From: an uncultured Clostridia bacterium | GTDB lineage: Bacteria; Bacillota; Clostridia; TANB77; CAG-508 | Direction: 5' to 3' | Assembly (NCBI GenBank): GCA_947627185.1 | Contig: CANQVF010000005.1 | Location: forward strand, 28,269 to 92,268 | Length of the DNA stretch: 64,000 nucleotides | Shown here: positions 17,142 through 25,916 of the stretch, one piece after another | Position numbering within the stretch: position 1 is the stretch's first letter | How the letters are laid out: every line of letters begins with the position of its first letter | Position numbers and translations under genes: made by a program | The notes under the pieces: model-generated | What the model was told of the DNA's origin: nothing | Seen by the model: only the letters and a program-made list of their open reading frames with translations | Database searches by the model: none

Positions 17142-17795
17142 ATGGATAGAATGAAAACATTTCTATTATATGCCCTAGGAATTGTAGGTTTTATTTTCTT
17201 ATCAACTATTTTAGAAGATGGATTAATAGATGCAATGTATGTTAAAATGACTGGTTCTATAAATACATCTGGTTATGGTATTTCAATAGATGAGGTTTCA
17301 GCTAAAGCAACTAATGTAAATGGAAATATGAAAATAAAAATAACAAATAATTCTGAAACATATAATAAACTTTATTTAAAAATAGATTTATTTACTAAAC
17401 AAGGATTGCTTGCTAAAACAAAGTATGTTGAAATTGGTAATCTAAATGTAGGAGAAAGTAAAGAATATCAAATAAAACTAAAAGGTAATGAATTAGAAAA
17501 ATATAATATATCAGTTGTTCATGAAGATACAATTCCAGATAAAACAAATATAATAAGTATTTTCGGTTGGGAAATAGACTTAAGTAATGTGTTTGGAATG
17601 GATTTATCAAATGCAACATTGTTTGGAGTAAAACTAACAGATTTATTTAGTGTAGATAGTGTTAAAACAGCAGGAAGCAATGCATGGAATTGGTCTATAC
17701 GTATACTAAAATCTGTACCTTGGTGGGGTTATGCAATAGGAGCTGGAATTATTCTTTGGTATTTACCATCAGGATATTTGTTTGGAATTATATAA
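17142..17795 (+). CDS. Membrane protein of unknown function with an extracellular beta-like domain (217 aa)
   Basis: Hydrophobic helices at both ends: about residues 6-24 at the N-terminus and about 192-212 at the C-terminus (PWWGYAIGAGIILWYLPSGY). Between them is a domain of alternating strands, MKIKITNNSETYNKLYLKIDLFTKQG, and a Leu/Val segment around 140-170 with repeated DLSNVFGMDLSN-like phrases that may lie on the membrane. The strand pattern is reminiscent of FxLYD-type immunoglobulin-like folds; this is a guess. GAGAGG precedes ATG 17142. It has its own terminator and is not obviously in an operon. Confidence 0.8.
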   Translation: MDRMKTFLLYALGIVGFIFLSTILEDGLIDAMYVKMTGSINTSGYGISIDEVSAKATNVNGNMKIKITNNSETYNKLYLKIDLFTKQGLLAKTKYVEIGNLNVGESKEYQIKLKGNELEKYNISVVHEDTIPDKTNIISIFGWEIDLSNVFGMDLSNATLFGVKLTDLFSVDSVKTAGSNAWNWSIRILKSVPWWGYAIGAGIILWYLPSGYLFGII

Positions 17796-17809
17796 ATCAT
17801 ATAAAACAA

Positions 17810-17840
17810 AAAAACGTTACAATTTTGTAACGTTTTTTTT
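17810..17840 (+). terminator. Intrinsic terminator
   Basis: AAAAACGTTAC (17810-17820), a 6-base loop, GTAACGTTTTT (17827-17837) and further T. Ends the 17142 transcript. Confidence 0.93.
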
Positions 17841-17841
17841 A

Positions 17842-17870
17842 TTGTTAAAATTGATTTTATAGTATATAAT
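17842..17870 (+). promoter_or_regulatory. Sigma-A-type promoter of the transketolase pair
   Basis: TTGTTA at 17842-17847, 17-base spacer, TATAAT at 17865-17870, placed directly behind the terminator and about 36 bases before the start codon. Confidence 0.72.
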
Positions 17871-17906
17871 AAAATAGTATAAGAATATAATGAGGAGATA
17901 TTGTAT

Positions 17907-18728
17907 ATGTCAGAATTTTTAAAAATACAAAATTTGCAAAAAATAGCAAAAGATGTAAGAAAAGATATTGTAGAAATGCTTTATTCAGCACAATCTGGAC
18001 ATCCAGGTGGTTCACTATCAATAACAGATATATTAACAACATTATATTTTTATGAAATGAATATTAATGTAAATAATCCAAAAGATGAAAATAGAGATAG
18101 ATTAATACTTTCTAAAGGACACTGTTCACCAGCATTGTACTCATGCTTAGCAGAAAAAGGATTTTTTCCGAAAGAAGATTTAAAAACTTTTAGAAAAATA
18201 AATAGTTATTTGCAAGGACATCCAGATATGAAAAAAATTCCTGGTGTAGATATGACTTCAGGTTCATTAGGTCAAGGTTTATCTGTTGCAAATGGCATTG
18301 CAATTGCTGGAAAATTAGATGATAAGAGTTATAGGGTTTATTGTATAATGGGTGATGGTGAAATAGAAGAAGGACAAATTTGGGAAGCTGCAATGACATC
18401 TAGCAAATATAAATTAGATAATCTTTGCGCTATTGTAGATAATAATAATCTTCAAATAGATGGAAAAATAGAAGATGTTATGAGTCCATATCCTATAAAT
18501 AAAAAATTTGAAAGCTTTGGATTTAATGTTATAGAAATTGATGGACATAATTTTGAAGAAATAATAAATGCATTCGAAGATGCTAAAAAAGTTAAAGAAA
18601 AACCAACAGTTATAATAGCAAAAACTGTAAAAGGAAAAGGTGTATCTTATATGGAAAATCAGGTTGGATGGCATGGAAAAGCACCTAATGAAGAAGAATA
18701 CAAATTAGCTTTAGAGGAATTAAAATAA
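17907..18728 (+). CDS. Transketolase, N-terminal subunit
   Basis: 273 residues covering the thiamine-diphosphate pyrophosphate-binding half of transketolase: SAQSGHPGGSLSITDILTTL, RDRLILSKGHCSPALY, GSLGQGLSVANGIA and the TPP/Mg motif GDGEIEEGQIWEA...NLCAIVDNNN. Split transketolases are common in Clostridia and archaea; this chain needs the following gene for activity in the non-oxidative pentose phosphate pathway. I chose ATG 17907 rather than TTG 17901 because AGGAGA (17893-17898) is 8 bases from it. The partner follows 16 bases later. Confidence 0.96.
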   Translation: MSEFLKIQNLQKIAKDVRKDIVEMLYSAQSGHPGGSLSITDILTTLYFYEMNINVNNPKDENRDRLILSKGHCSPALYSCLAEKGFFPKEDLKTFRKINSYLQGHPDMKKIPGVDMTSGSLGQGLSVANGIAIAGKLDDKSYRVYCIMGDGEIEEGQIWEAAMTSSKYKLDNLCAIVDNNNLQIDGKIEDVMSPYPINKKFESFGFNVIEIDGHNFEEIINAFEDAKKVKEKPTVIIAKTVKGKGVSYMENQVGWHGKAPNEEEYKLALEELK

Positions 18729-18744
18729 ATTTAGGAGAATATAT

Positions 18745-19680
18745 ATGAATTTTGAAAATAAAAAAGCTACTAGACAAAGTTATGGTGAAGCTTTAGTAGA
18801 ATTGGGAAAAATAAATAAAAATGTTGTAGTTTTAGATGCAGATTTAGCAGGAGCAACAAAAACAAATATGTTTTTAAAAGAATTTCCAGATAGATTTTTT
18901 GATATTGGAATAGCTGAACAAAATATGATAGCTACTGCTGCTGGACTTTCTACTTGTGGCAAAATTCCTTTTGCTAGTACATTTGCTGTTTTTGCAACAG
19001 GAAGAGTATATGATCAAATTAGAAATAGTATATGCTATCCAAATTTAAATGTAAAAATTTGTGCAACTCATTGTGGAATAACTGTTGGAGAAGATGGAGC
19101 CACACATCAAATGTTAGAAGATATTAATTTAATGAGAGGACTTCCAAATATGACTGTAATTTCTCCAGCTGATGATACAGAAGCAAAATGGGCAGTAAAA
19201 AAAGCAGCAGAAATTAATGGTCCAGTGTATATTAGATTTGGAAGAGCTTCAACTCCAATAATTTATGATGAAAATACTAATTTTGAGTTAGGAAAAGGTA
19301 TTCAATTTGGAGAAGGTACTTCTGCAACAATTTTTGCAACAGGAATAATGCTTGCAAAAGCTTTAAAAGCCAAAGAAGAATTAGAAAAAGAAAATATTAA
19401 TATAAGAGTTATTGATATTCATACAATAAAACCAATAGACAAAGAAATTATTATAAAATGTGCTAAGGAAACAGACAAATTGATTTCAATAGAAGAACAC
19501 AGCATAATTGGTGGATTAGGAACAGCAATTTCTGAAGTTTTAACAGATAGCTTTCCAAAAAAATTAATTCGTTTAGGAATGAAAGATTGCTTTGGAAAAT
19601 CTGGAAATGCCGAAGAATTATTAAAATATTTTGAACTTACAAGTGAAAAAATTATAGAAACAGTTAAAGAAAATATATAA
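18745..19680 (+). CDS. Transketolase, C-terminal subunit
   Basis: 311 residues with the pyrimidine-binding and C-terminal domains: ATRQSYGEALVELGK, VVLDADLAGATKT, FDIGIAEQNMIATAAGLS with the conserved catalytic glutamate, SICYPNLNVKICATHCGI, and the C-terminal fold with GTSATIFATGIML, RVIDIHTIKPID and SIEEHSIIGGLGTAIS. It completes the split enzyme with the preceding gene. AGGAGA precedes ATG 18745. The closely related 1-deoxyxylulose-5-phosphate synthase is excluded because that enzyme is a single chain with different motifs. Confidence 0.96.
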   Translation: MNFENKKATRQSYGEALVELGKINKNVVVLDADLAGATKTNMFLKEFPDRFFDIGIAEQNMIATAAGLSTCGKIPFASTFAVFATGRVYDQIRNSICYPNLNVKICATHCGITVGEDGATHQMLEDINLMRGLPNMTVISPADDTEAKWAVKKAAEINGPVYIRFGRASTPIIYDENTNFELGKGIQFGEGTSATIFATGIMLAKALKAKEELEKENINIRVIDIHTIKPIDKEIIIKCAKETDKLISIEEHSIIGGLGTAISEVLTDSFPKKLIRLGMKDCFGKSGNAEELLKYFELTSEKIIETVKENI

Positions 19681-19733
19681 GAAAATAATTTACCAAATAA
19701 ATGTATAATATAAAAAATAATGGAGAAATAACT

Positions 19734-20294
19734 ATGAAAAAGAAAAAAATATTAATTATATTAATATTAATAATTTTATTAGTACTCATGATTACACTAA
19801 TTATTTTAAAAAGTCATATAAGAACGCCAAAAGAAAACTTAGAATATATAAATTCAGATGAAATGGATTCAGGAACGTTTTCACCACAAATGATTCATAT
19901 AGTAATAGCTTACTATGAAGGTGATTTAAATCCAAAGGCTATTTCTAAATCAACATATTATTTTGTAAATAATATGATACCAAAACTTTTAAAAGAATGT
20001 AGTGATGATTCAAAAATAGATAAATATTTTGAAAAAAATATGGATGAAATAAAATTTAATATAGGAATAAACGATAAAGATGAATTTAAAGCTTTAATGC
20101 AAGAAATAAAAAAATTATCTGGAAAATTAGAATTTGAATCATCAAGATTTGATAGAGATAATATAACTAGAGAGAATTCTAGTCTAAAAACAATATTATA
20201 TGTGAAATATAAAAATAATCCAGAATTATCATTTGATGTAACAATATCAAATAAAGTATATAATAATAAATCATCAATAAGATTTTCAAAATAA
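19734..20294 (+). CDS. Small anchored protein, family interleaved with the giant proteins (copy 1)
   Basis: 186 residues: KKK start, one transmembrane helix (about 5-25), then a mixed alpha/beta domain outside. It shares a pattern with the genes at 29725 and 35658: a hydrophobic strand followed by a helix with a conserved '...P(K/Y)...' turn, a 'YFxKNxxxI' phrase, a 'FxxxxxxxKKLxGxLEFES' phrase and a final 'VKYKNNxExxF' strand. I do not recognise the family. Start chosen at ATG 19734 (GGAGA 19722-19726) instead of the upstream ATG 19701. It ends 15 bases before the first giant gene, so they are most likely co-transcribed. Confidence 0.8.
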   Translation: MKKKKILIILILIILLVLMITLIILKSHIRTPKENLEYINSDEMDSGTFSPQMIHIVIAYYEGDLNPKAISKSTYYFVNNMIPKLLKECSDDSKIDKYFEKNMDEIKFNIGINDKDEFKALMQEIKKLSGKLEFESSRFDRDNITRENSSLKTILYVKYKNNPELSFDVTISNKVYNNKSSIRFSK

Positions 20295-20309
20295 AGAGTA
20301 GGAAAAAAT

Positions 20310-23300
20310 ATGGAAGAAGATAATAACAATGAAGAACTAGAAAATGATGAAGCACAAGAACCACAAGAACAAGAAGGACAAAGTTCTAGTTCTAGTAATT
20401 TAATTAGAGATGAAGCAAAAAATCAAGCTCAGAAACAGATAAAAAAAGAGATGTCAAAAGCAGTAACTAAAAATGCTGCAAAACATTCTGCTTTAGCTGC
20501 TTTAGGTCCAATACTTTTTTGGGTAGCTATAATTATAGTAATTATAATAATTATTGTAGGTATAGTAATGTTTTTTATAACTATGCCTGGAATGGTTATG
20601 GATCAATTAAAACAATTAGCTTTAGCAGTAGGAGATATTGTTGCATCATGGTTTGGAGAAAGTACAACCACTCAAATTGCAGAAAAGGATGTATTTAGTG
20701 TATTAGATTATTTAGAAGAAATGGGATATGATTTAAAAGGATATGGATTTCTAACTGATTATGTAGGTGAAAATAGAGATGGAGTAGAAAGAGATGAAGA
20801 TGACAAAATAAGTGATGCTGAAAGTGATTTTATATATGCATATTTAATTTCAGAAAATTATGTATATACAATAAAAAATTTTAATTTAAACACATCCTGG
20901 TGGGTAGCAATTTTTGACCATCTTTCTTCATTACTTACTGATAGCTTAAAAAATAGAACAGGAATGTTAGTATTTTATCATGAAGGTGATGGAATAGGAA
21001 GAACATCAGATAATGCCTATGATGCATTTGAAAGAGGTAGTATAAAAGTAGATGTTGAAAGTAAAAAATTAGAAATAAAAAAAGGTTGGACAAATAATAC
21101 AATGACATTTAATCTAGATGGTTGGACAGGAAGATATGGAATGCCAATAGATTTCTTGCTTTCAATACATTTAGCAACAATGATGCCGGATTTGGCATAT
21201 GATATGTCAAATTCATTTAAAACAGAAGTAAATATATTATTACATAAATCATCTGGACAAGTTGAAGGAACATATAAAGGTGCATCTGGAAATGTAAATT
21301 ATGAAAGTGTAAGTAATGCTATAAATGGTTTAGCAGGAAAAAATATATTTTCAAGTATAATAACTAAAATAGATGAATGGGGACTTAATGCAAGTGAGGC
21401 ACAAGCATTATTAGATTTAGGAATGATACCACCATTCCATGATAAAGAAACATGTGGTTGTGAATATAATACAACATATTCAACAAGTGAAAACGGTATG
21501 CAACGAACTATATTTCCAATAGAAGATGAAAGCTTTTATGAAATTTATAATTTAGATAAAAATTGCAAATACTATTATTATTCATATGATGATACAGGAT
21601 TTAATACACAAGTAATTGGATTGACAGAAGAAGAATTAAAATCAAAAAATCCAGAAGCAAAAGAAGAACTTGTAAAAGTAGGAGATAAATGCAAAGATTA
21701 TTTAAAAAAATCAGTAAAATATATGAGAAAAGCTAATGATTATTCTTATGAAACATATATGCCATACGTAGAAAATGTAACGGATCATTGGTATAGAGAT
21801 GTATATTTTATTGCAGATCAATCAACTAATTTTGTAGATTACGATTATGATTATGAGTCAATTATGAAAGAAAGATGGACACTATACGAAACAGATGAAA
21901 ATGGTGATTATGTATACTATGAAATAGATGAAAATGGTAATTATAAAAAGAATGCTGATGGTACTGATAAGAAATATAACGGAAAAGTTATAGAAGGAAA
22001 AATTGAAGGAGAAAATGATGATGAAAAAAGAGTAGCAAGTGTTGGTGAAGATGGCACGAAAATAGCTAAAAAAGCTGTATTAGTAAATATGAAAAATTCA
22101 GCAGATGATTTAGATTGGAATTATTTAGGAAACGGTATATATTCTGCATATGCAACAGATGAAAATAATATGTATGAATCACAAAAAGTATATCATGAAG
22201 GAAATGAAATATATGATGATGCAGATGAAGATACAAGAAAAGTTTTAGACTCTATATATTCGAATGTATTATTAGGATCTATAAAACAGACTGGTGAAGG
22301 TCAAAGAACGGAAACTAATAGTAAAATAAAAAAGATGTTTTTAGAAAATACTTATTTTAGATATACTGGTTCAGCAGAAGATGCAGAAATAATAACTGCA
22401 CTAAGAAGAGATAATAATATAGAATATGGTCCTTTATCAAAAAGTGATTTATCAAAAGAGGCAAAAGTTGGAGATAAAACATATAAAGTATCAGATTATT
22501 CAGGGCAAGTATCGTTAAATCAAGATTCTTTAAATGCATTTAGTATGCTAGAAAATGAACATACTCTTGATGCAGATTATATATATAGGGATTTTAAAGA
22601 ACTTATAGTTGAACTTGGATATTATAAAAAAGAAGAATTAACGGATGAAACTCCAAGACTATTAGAATTTTTAGTACCAGAATTAGGTTCATATGGTTAT
22701 CCAAAAAGAATAATAGACAAAAATGAAAATGAATTTGGAACAATGGTACATTCTAAAGATGATATAGAGGCAATTACTAAAACGATAATATCTCCTAAAG
22801 AAATAAAATCAAATTCTGAAAACGGGCCAAGTTTAGAAGAAGAATCAAATAATAACGAAAACGATTCTAAAAAAACAGTTACTTCTAGATCTTCAAGAAT
22901 TAGTAATAGTTCAGCTGGAACATCAACAACTGGATTTAAAAGAGATACTTTGATTGATACTGCAACTGCTTGTTGGCAATATATTGTAGACTCTGGAAAA
23001 TACACTTATGCAGGTGCAAGTATTCCTATTACTGGAGGAACAACAGTAGACTGTAGCTCTTATGTATCTTGGATATTATATGAATATGGATTTGAAGAAT
23101 TTAAAGGAGGTCAACATTGTACACAAGATTTTTATAATACAAATTGGAATGAAACAATGGGATGGGAAGAAATTGCAGTTGGACCAGGAGCAGATTGCTC
23201 TTCTCAATTACAAGCAGGAGATATATTTGTAAGAGATGATGGTAGCAATAATGGACATGTACAATTTATTCTTTCAATAGAAGGAGATGGAACTATACTT

Positions 23301-25196
23301 ACATATGATTGTGGTTCTGCTTCTCATTGGGTAACAGCAAATAGAGATGGATATGCAAGTAATTTTGCTAAAGGTGATAGTCAAAATAGACCTGGAAAAA
23401 TTATAAGAATAGAAAGTGCTACTCAAGAAAAAGGAGAAAAATATGAAGGATATTCAGGAAATGAAGGAGTAGTATCACCAGTAACTGGAGTATTACTAGA
23501 ATACGGAACTTATGATGGAAAAGAAAAAGATTCAGTATCTGGAGAGATTTATAGAACTAACATAGATTTAAAAAATGGAGTAGGAACAAAAAGTGATACA
23601 GAAGAAACTGCAGAAAAAAACAATACTAATAAAAATGATACATCTCAAATAAAACCAGAAAAAGTAGGATATGCAAAAATATTAGTATTAGATACTGAAA
23701 ATTATAAAAAAATAGAATCAGGAATTTTAAAATCAACAAGATTTTCATCTAGTTTTGTAAGTAAAACTGATAAATATACAGAGAGTGATTTGAACAATTT
23801 AACTGAAGCAGAAATAAAAGATAAAAATGATCCATGGACAGATTTAGATAAAACATTATATGGTTATAAAGAATTTGCTGAATCATATGAAAAAGCAGGA
23901 ATAGCTGGAAATATAATATATATTGAAGGATTTAAAGCAGAATTACCAGATGAAGAATTTGATAATAAAGATAAACAATTATTAAAAACGAAATCACCAT
24001 CAGGGGAAAAATTAACAATAGATAGTTTTGAAAAAATAACATTAGGAAACTTTAGTAATGGAAATATTAATAATGAAGATGATTTAATAGATTCATTATA
24101 TGAAAAAGAAGAAGAGTATAAATTAGCAAGTAAAAGAGCTACAGAAAAATTGAAGGCAGAAAATTTAGTAAAAGATGAAGCAATATCATCATTATATGTA
24201 AATGGACTAAGAATAATAAAAGAAGGAACTTTAATAGGAAGAACACTTACTGATAGAGAATTAATTGTAGATTATAGAGGTGAAAATTACGAAGATTATA
24301 AAAACGAAAGTAGTTCAAATGATGAAGATGTTGATAAAATAGTAGGAAATTATTTAAGAATAATAATGAGAGATTTAGATAAAACTGTTGTTGAAAATGT
24401 AGAAGATTATATGAAACTAGATGATGGAGAAAAAGACAAAGTTCAAGCAGAGCATTTTTCAGTAATTGATACAGTTTTGAGTGAAGATGAATGGGTAGAA
24501 AAGGCATATGCTTATATGCAAAAAAACCCAGGTGATGGAACATTTAATAATAAAGAAGCTTTAAGAGAAATGTATAAAATATGTAAGGAAAAAGGTGTAA
24601 ATCCAGAATTTATTTTTGTAAGAGGTATACAAGAGAGTGGTTATAATCCTAAAGGTAATCATAGCAATTATTGGGGATATAATACACCTAATAGTGCAAC
24701 TTCATTATGGGATGGTGGAACATGGCAAAATGTTTTAGGAAAATATTGTGATACTATTGTAAAATATCAAGATCCAGATTCTAATGAATATAGTACAATT
24801 ATGCAAAGATATGATGAGAGAAAATCATGCACAGAAAATGGTGGTATAGATCCATATGGATATGGTGAACCAAATTCAGTACAAGGTTTACAGTCATTAT
24901 ATTCATGGTTAGGAGATGATCATTCAGCAAATGACCCTGGAGCAGGAGGTATGTATTATTTATATCCTTGGGGCTGGGGTGGTAATCAGTATGAAGGAGA
25001 AAACAAAATAATATTTGAATCTAAACAAGAATTTGAAAGTTTATGTGGAGGCAAGCATGGTACTTCTGGTGGAAAAACGAGTAGTACTCCTACAACAGTT
25101 TGGGAACAAGGAATGTATACAGCATGGCAATCTAAACAAATAATAGATAGAGCTAAATTAATTTTTGGAGAATTAGCAGGTACACATGATCCATAA
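20310..25196 (+). CDS. Giant membrane-anchored cell-wall hydrolase-like protein A (1628 aa)
   Basis: Acidic cytoplasmic tail (1-35), a Lys/Ala-rich amphipathic stretch, one transmembrane helix (about 67-96, ending FFITMPGMVM), then over 1500 extracellular residues. Scaffold blocks shared with the proteins at 25227 and 30380: DYLEEMGYDLKGYGFLTDYV (about 133), DGWTGRYGMPIDFLLSIHLA (about 270), HWYRDVYF (about 493), GEGQRTETNSKIKKMF (about 662) and VSLNQDSLNAFSMLENEHTL (about 735). An NlpC/P60-like domain (about 890-1040) has Cys915 in DCSSYV and His983 in NGHVQF. A degenerate LytM/M23-like block (about 1050-1375, SPVTGVLLEYG ... NYLRIIMRDLD) follows. The C-terminal 235 residues resemble lysozyme-like glucosaminidase/transglycosylase folds (FVRGIQESGYNP, candidate Glu about 1442). 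Function inferred: tethered peptidoglycan hydrolase. The next paralogue starts after 30 bases. Confidence 0.85.
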   Translation: MEEDNNNEELENDEAQEPQEQEGQSSSSSNLIRDEAKNQAQKQIKKEMSKAVTKNAAKHSALAALGPILFWVAIIIVIIIIIVGIVMFFITMPGMVMDQLKQLALAVGDIVASWFGESTTTQIAEKDVFSVLDYLEEMGYDLKGYGFLTDYVGENRDGVERDEDDKISDAESDFIYAYLISENYVYTIKNFNLNTSWWVAIFDHLSSLLTDSLKNRTGMLVFYHEGDGIGRTSDNAYDAFERGSIKVDVESKKLEIKKGWTNNTMTFNLDGWTGRYGMPIDFLLSIHLATMMPDLAYDMSNSFKTEVNILLHKSSGQVEGTYKGASGNVNYESVSNAINGLAGKNIFSSIITKIDEWGLNASEAQALLDLGMIPPFHDKETCGCEYNTTYSTSENGMQRTIFPIEDESFYEIYNLDKNCKYYYYSYDDTGFNTQVIGLTEEELKSKNPEAKEELVKVGDKCKDYLKKSVKYMRKANDYSYETYMPYVENVTDHWYRDVYFIADQSTNFVDYDYDYESIMKERWTLYETDENGDYVYYEIDENGNYKKNADGTDKKYNGKVIEGKIEGENDDEKRVASVGEDGTKIAKKAVLVNMKNSADDLDWNYLGNGIYSAYATDENNMYESQKVYHEGNEIYDDADEDTRKVLDSIYSNVLLGSIKQTGEGQRTETNSKIKKMFLENTYFRYTGSAEDAEIITALRRDNNIEYGPLSKSDLSKEAKVGDKTYKVSDYSGQVSLNQDSLNAFSMLENEHTLDADYIYRDFKELIVELGYYKKEELTDETPRLLEFLVPELGSYGYPKRIIDKNENEFGTMVHSKDDIEAITKTIISPKEIKSNSENGPSLEEESNNNENDSKKTVTSRSSRISNSSAGTSTTGFKRDTLIDTATACWQYIVDSGKYTYAGASIPITGGTTVDCSSYVSWILYEYGFEEFKGGQHCTQDFYNTNWNETMGWEEIAVGPGADCSSQLQAGDIFVRDDGSNNGHVQFILSIEGDGTILTYDCGSASHWVTANRDGYASNFAKGDSQNRPGKIIRIESATQEKGEKYEGYSGNEGVVSPVTGVLLEYGTYDGKEKDSVSGEIYRTNIDLKNGVGTKSDTEETAEKNNTNKNDTSQIKPEKVGYAKILVLDTENYKKIESGILKSTRFSSSFVSKTDKYTESDLNNLTEAEIKDKNDPWTDLDKTLYGYKEFAESYEKAGIAGNIIYIEGFKAELPDEEFDNKDKQLLKTKSPSGEKLTIDSFEKITLGNFSNGNINNEDDLIDSLYEKEEEYKLASKRATEKLKAENLVKDEAISSLYVNGLRIIKEGTLIGRTLTDRELIVDYRGENYEDYKNESSSNDEDVDKIVGNYLRIIMRDLDKTVVENVEDYMKLDDGEKDKVQAEHFSVIDTVLSEDEWVEKAYAYMQKNPGDGTFNNKEALREMYKICKEKGVNPEFIFVRGIQESGYNPKGNHSNYWGYNTPNSATSLWDGGTWQNVLGKYCDTIVKYQDPDSNEYSTIMQRYDERKSCTENGGIDPYGYGEPNSVQGLQSLYSWLGDDHSANDPGAGGMYYLYPWGWGGNQYEGENKIIFESKQEFESLCGGKHGTSGGKTSSTPTTVWEQGMYTAWQSKQIIDRAKLIFGELAGTHDP

Positions 25197-25226
25197 AAAG
25201 TTATTTTATATAGAAAGAGATATAGT

Positions 25227-25916
25227 ATGAATTATAATAATGATGATGAAAATGATGAAACTGAATCAGAACAAGAAAATTTAAGTAGTCAAGAAAATGA
25301 AAACAGCAAATCAAATTATTTAAATAAAAAAATACAACAAAAAATGTCAAAAGAAGCAACTAAGAAAATGGCAACAAGTAGTGCATTAAAATCTTTACTA
25401 CCTATACTTTCTTGGGTAATTGTAATTATATTGATAATAATAATCATAATAGGCATAGTAATGTTTTTCATAACTATGCCTGGGATGGTTATGGATAAAT
25501 TAAAAGAATTATCAGGAAAGATGGCAAATATTATAGCAGCCTATTTTGGTGGAGATACTACTACTTTCGTTAATAAACAGCAAATTTATGATGTTTTAGA
25601 TTATTTAGAGGAAATGGGATATGATTTAAAAGGTTATGGATTTTTAACAGATTATGTAGGCGAAAATAAAGATGGTGTTGAAAGAGATGAAAATGATAAA
25701 ATAAATAATGCTAAAAGTGATTTTATAAATACATATTTAGTTTCAGATAATTATGTTTATACTATTGCAAATTTTAATCAAGTAAATGATTTAGCAAATA
25801 ATGGTCATAGAATACTTCGGAGGTGTTGTATCTGTATTTCAAAAACTTGGAAATTTATTTACAGGAGGACAATTAGGACAATTTTGGGGACGTGGAATGA
25901 TATCTATTTATCATGA
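25227..25916 (+). CDS. Giant protein B, 5' part (frameshifted)
   Basis: Residues 1-191 match the N-terminus of giant proteins A and C: acidic tail, Lys-rich amphipathic stretch, transmembrane helix ending FFITMPGMVM (about 64-93), then DVLDYLEEMGYDLKGYGFLT and SDNYVYTIANFN. After DLANN the frame continues into about 38 residues unlike the paralogues and stops. The homologous sequence goes on in the +1 frame from about 25803. Restoring two bases (T and G) after AATAAT would give NNWVIEYF, matching NNWF in protein C, so a 2-bp deletion is the simplest explanation. As read, this is a truncated membrane protein without a wall-lytic domain. GAAAGAGAT precedes ATG 25227. Confidence 0.8.
   Translation: MNYNNDDENDETESEQENLSSQENENSKSNYLNKKIQQKMSKEATKKMATSSALKSLLPILSWVIVIILIIIIIIGIVMFFITMPGMVMDKLKELSGKMANIIAAYFGGDTTTFVNKQQIYDVLDYLEEMGYDLKGYGFLTDYVGENKDGVERDENDKINNAKSDFINTYLVSDNYVYTIANFNQVNDLANNGHRILRRCCICISKTWKFIYRRTIRTILGTWNDIYLS

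Noticed and set aside
25801..25916. Programmed +1 frameshift in giant gene B
   Set aside because: No slippery codon or stop at the shift point, and the paralogues encode the same region in one frame with an extra Trp codon; a 2-bp deletion explains it better.
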